Assembly: GCF_017654505.1 (NCBI RefSeq)
Contig: NC_054570.1
Span: forward strand, 1,102,074 to 1,166,073
Direction of reading: 5' to 3'
DNA length: 64,000 nt
Source: Polyodon spathula
Taxonomy: Eukaryota; Chordata; Actinopteri; Acipenseriformes; Polyodontidae
Shown one piece after another: positions 60,968-64,000 of the stretch (position 1 is its first letter; every line of letters starts with the position of its first letter). The notes beneath the pieces are model-generated. The model did not search any database. It saw only the letters and a list, made by a program, of their open reading frames with translations, and was not told where the DNA came from. The position numbers and the translations under genes were made by a program.

Positions 60968-62175
60968 GAGAGTCGCGGGTTGGAATTTGCATGAACGCTC
61001 TAACGTGGGTTGCGCTTGTTTTGGGCTTGTTCTGGAGAACGGGGTCGCTGTTTTTCTGTCAGAGCGCATGTGTTGCACTCACACGTGATATGCAATTGAA
61101 GGTTTGTAAACGACCCGGACCGCAGTCGATCTGAACGCCGGCGCCGGTCGGGGGAGGATGAGGAGGATGGGTACAGCATGCAGCGCCTTTCATGCACAGC
61201 GACACTGAAACAATACAAACACTCAGACAACGACCCAGCCAATCCAAGAGATCACAAGCAACGACGTCACGACCACGCCCGCGGTTTACATGACGTCATT
61301 GGACCAGCCTGCTCTGCAGCCGGACGTTAAGAGATTGAATTACAAGCGCTTGTATTTTTACATCTACTTCATGAAAAAACATTGAAAAATGTGACATTAT
61401 GAAATCTAACATGAAATACTACTGTGCAACTATTACAGCTTCTGGTAGACTTTGGCAATGTCAGTTTGTGTTCTAAGCTCTGTGTTCTGTGTTCTAAGCT
61501 GTCTTCTAAGCTGTTCTGTTGCTACGTTTGCAGATCCTGAGCACAGAGAAGCTGCTGGCCTTCATCGACACTCTCAGAGTGCACCCCTTGGTCAAGACCC
61601 CAGATAAACCGAGCAGCCCTCAGGAGGGGGCGCTAGTGAATGAGAGGCTCCGAGCCTCTGTGGGGGTCTCCATCGGGGGGAGGCGCCTCGAGGGCGATGC
61701 AGGGGACTTTCCCGGGACAGTGCTGCCGGTGGAACCCCTGAGGGGTGGGATCGTGGTCAGCAGGGTCCCCGAGCACAGCCAGCCGGGGGAGAAAGCAGCC
61801 GCAGGAGAGCCGGGAGCCGGGGCCCTGGAGGGGGGGCAGGGGGGCCTGGAGAGCTCGCCTCCCGCGGGGTGCACAGGGGAGCTCCGGGGGGTCGTTTCGG
61901 AAGGGGCACGGAGACCCAGGAGAGGGGAGAGAAGGGCAGGAGGGAGCATGCGGTCGGAACAGCTCGTCAAGTCGGAAGAGGTTTGGGATCTGGTGGGGCT
62001 CTCTGGGGGTGCAGAGAGGGCGCCCCCACACACCCAGACTGAGGTGCAGCACCGTCACCCCACAACCCAGCTCCTGTCACCCCGCTACAGGTGTGTGGAG
62101 TGCGGGGCACGGTTCAGAGAGGAGACGGCTCTCCACGAACATTACATTCAGCATGCCAGAGGGGAACTGGGATAG
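60505..62175 (+). CDS. Small zinc-finger protein with ZNF576-like last finger
   Basis: Two coding exons: 60505-60510 (ATG GAG, donor GTACAG) and 61534-62175, in phase, giving 215 residues. The N-terminus (MEILSTEKLLAFIDTLRVHP) is followed by a long low-complexity Gly/Pro/Glu region and one C-terminal C2H2 finger (YRCVECGARFREETALHEHY) ending HARGELG. From memory, human ZNF576 ends with a very similar finger and HARGEL, and ZNF428 ends HARGEV; both lie near KCNN4 on 19q13. The other fingers of ZNF576 are absent, so I leave the symbol blank. Likely nuclear; target unknown. The intron contains two long G runs. Confidence 0.75.
60740..60966. repeat. Poly-G tracts in the intron
   Basis: G runs at about 60744-60761 and 60932-60966. 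Such runs are prone to sequencing and assembly error. Confidence 0.9.
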
Positions 62176-62371
62176 CATTTAAAAAAAAAAAACTCACACG
62201 CTGTCACTTTCAGAACCACAGGAAAAAACAAACCACATTTCAGAACGTTTGCAAAACAAACTTTCACACGGGTTTTACTGTTTTTTTAACTGCCGTCCTC
62301 TCCCTGCTATTTCAGTGTTGTGTGTAACTCTGCTACGATGACTCACTCGGATTTTGTGAAACGCAATCAAA

Positions 62372-62413
62372 AATAAAAAGTCTAAATGAAACGTGTCAAA
62401 TTACTTCAATAAA
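62372..62413 (+). terminator. Poly(A) signals of the last gene
   Basis: AATAAA at 62372-62377 and again at 62408-62413, about 200-240 bases past the stop codon. Confidence 0.65.
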
Positions 62414-63253
62414 GAGAGCTGGGTTGTGATTTTTTTCAAAGAAAAATGCATTTGCCACATCCTGGTTTAATGCAATGTGCGTGCGCGTGTGGTGTGTGGT
62501 GTGTGTGCGTGTGGTGTGTGGTGTGTGTGTGCGCGTGTGAAGGGACGTGGTTTACAGCACAGGTAGTTTTCCACGCAGGTGTAACACTGTATTACAGATG
62601 AAAGCACTAGCTCTCAGTATTACTGTACACAACACTTTGCAGAGAGAGAGTGAAAGGGGAGTCCCGTCATGTACACTGAAATCTTGCCCATCCCTTCATC
62701 AACACCAGCGTGTGCCAATGCGCTGTCTCAGGGAATGTTTGTATGTATTTGTTGCTCAACGCTGATTGCAGAGACGTCTCCAGCGTACGCACTTTGTTTG
62801 GAGTCACTCAGGGAGCGTTCCGTGGAGCCCCCTCCTCCCCCCTTTGTTGGGTCATTTTGGAACCCCATTCAGAATTCCAGAACACCGTGCCCAGAGTAAT
62901 AATGTTCTATACAGAAGTTTCTGATGCAGTTTATAATTGAGACTTTGTGTGAGTTTCGCTTCTTCTAATACACGCCTTCCTCCACTCTGTTCCAATCTGT
63001 TTTTTTATTACGAAAGTGCCTGTGAATAGATTGAGAATAACATGGACTGAACTGTGAGCTCCGGTCAATGCAATCTGCTACAGTAGGCTGCCACCTTGTG
63101 GCTTTCAGCCAGTATTACAGGGCATTCTTGAATAGGTTTATTTTTGTTTTTACCCTTCTAGGTTTTACTGGGGATTCACTACTATGCAACCTCTAATCTA
63201 CAAGAAATGAATGCCAGCTTTTGATCTCTTGCTGTCTGCAGTGTGATTGGGTG
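62414..63253. other. Intergenic, no gene seen
   Basis: (TG)n-like GTGTGGTGTGTGTGCG at 62480-62540; otherwise no recognised content. Confidence 0.5.
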
Positions 63254-64000
63254 GAAAGTGCTCCTCTCCTAGCGCCCCCTTCATCGTTCCTGCTCCTCTC
63301 CTAGCGCCCCTCCATCGTTCCTACTCCTCTCCTAGCGCCCCTCCATCGTTCCTGCTCCTCTCCTAGCGCCCCCTCATCGTTCCTGCTCCTCTCCTAGCGC
63401 CCCCCCATCGTTCCTGCTCCTCTCCTAGCGCCCCCCCATCGTTCCTGCTCCTCTCCTAGCGCCCCCCTCATCGTTCCTGCTCCTCTCCTAGCGCCCCTCC
63501 ATCGTTCCTGCTCCTCTCCTAGCGCCCCCCTCATCGTTCCTGCTCCTCTCCTAGCGCCCCCTTCATCGTTCCTGCTCCTCTCCTAGCGCCCCCTTCATCG
63601 TTCCTGCTCCTCTCCTAGCGCCCCCTTCATCGTTCCTGCTCCTCTCCTAGCGCCCCCCCATCGTTCCTGCTCCTCTCCTAGCGCCCCCTTCATCGTTCCT
63701 GCTCCTCTCCTAGCGCCCCCCCATCGTTCCTGCTCCTCTCCTAGCGCCCCCTCCATCGTTCCTGCTCCTCTCCTAGCGCCCCCCCATCGTTCCTGCTCCT
63801 CTCCTAGCGCCCCTCCATCGTTCCTGCTCCTCTCCTAGCGCCCCCTCATCGTTCCTGCTCCTCTCCTAGCGCCCCCTCATCGTTCCTGCTCCTCTCCTAG
63901 CGCCCCCTTCATCGTTCCTGCTCCTCTCCTAGCGCCCCCTCATCGTTCCTGCTCCTCTCCTAGCGCCCCCTCCATCGTTCCTGCTCCTCTCCTAGCGCCC
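63254..64000. repeat. 33-bp minisatellite running off the window
   Basis: More than 22 units of CTCCTCTCCTAGCGCCCCCT-TCATCGTTCCTG, with 31-33-bp length variants in the C run. It continues past the right edge. Confidence 0.95.

Overview
This window is vertebrate nuclear DNA. The genes have many small exons with GT-AG introns and AATAAA poly(A) signals. They include a GPCR, a chymotrypsin-type protease, a calcium-activated K+ channel and a sperm acrosomal protein. The introns and intergenic DNA hold fish-type interspersed repeats (an L2-like LINE remnant, LINE/SINE tails of the 'trailing zero of the 10-fold' cGACTTrCAGAGACTrGG type) and very many micro- and minisatellites. My best guess is a ray-finned fish, possibly a non-teleost such as a sturgeon or paddlefish. 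That is inference from repeat style and I could not test it.

Layout, left to right. psenen (PEN-2 of gamma-secretase, + strand, three coding exons, 756-2494) sits behind a promoter with two ZNF143-like sites. A second promoter-like spot lies at 3585-3790. A one-exon chemoattractant receptor of the CMKLR1/FPR group is on the minus strand (5480-6571). A seven-exon chymotrypsin-like protease (ctrl-like) is on the minus strand (9135-12961). A large C2H2 zinc-finger gene is on the plus strand (15008-17285) and is broken by one frame change. kcnn4 (intermediate-conductance KCa3.1 channel) is on the minus strand, eight coding exons over 20553-34279. About 19 kb (34.4-53.5 kb) holds almost only tandem repeats and old transposon pieces. 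spaca6 (sperm acrosome membrane-associated protein 6) is on the plus strand, eight coding exons, 53509-58451. A two-exon zinc-finger gene with a ZNF576-like last finger is at 60505-62175. The window ends in a 33-bp minisatellite that runs off the edge.

The genes do not form a pathway. From memory, the human orthologues of psenen, FPRs, KCNN4, SPACA6 and ZNF576/ZNF428 all lie on 19q, so the window looks like a piece of that old linkage group. CTRL (human 16q) is an addition or a retained ancestral neighbour.

The most notable sequence signals are these. (1) About 20 copies of a 48-bp repeat lie directly at the last kcnn4 splice acceptor; each copy carries a pyrimidine tract, the acceptor AG and the first 16 bases of the exon, and one unit is 16 open codons. 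(2) The psenen stop codon is displaced into a GA microsatellite, giving a predicted Arg-Glu tail. (3) A dispersed element with an expandable 40-bp core occurs at six places, always in the same orientation. I did not find a clearly new molecular system.
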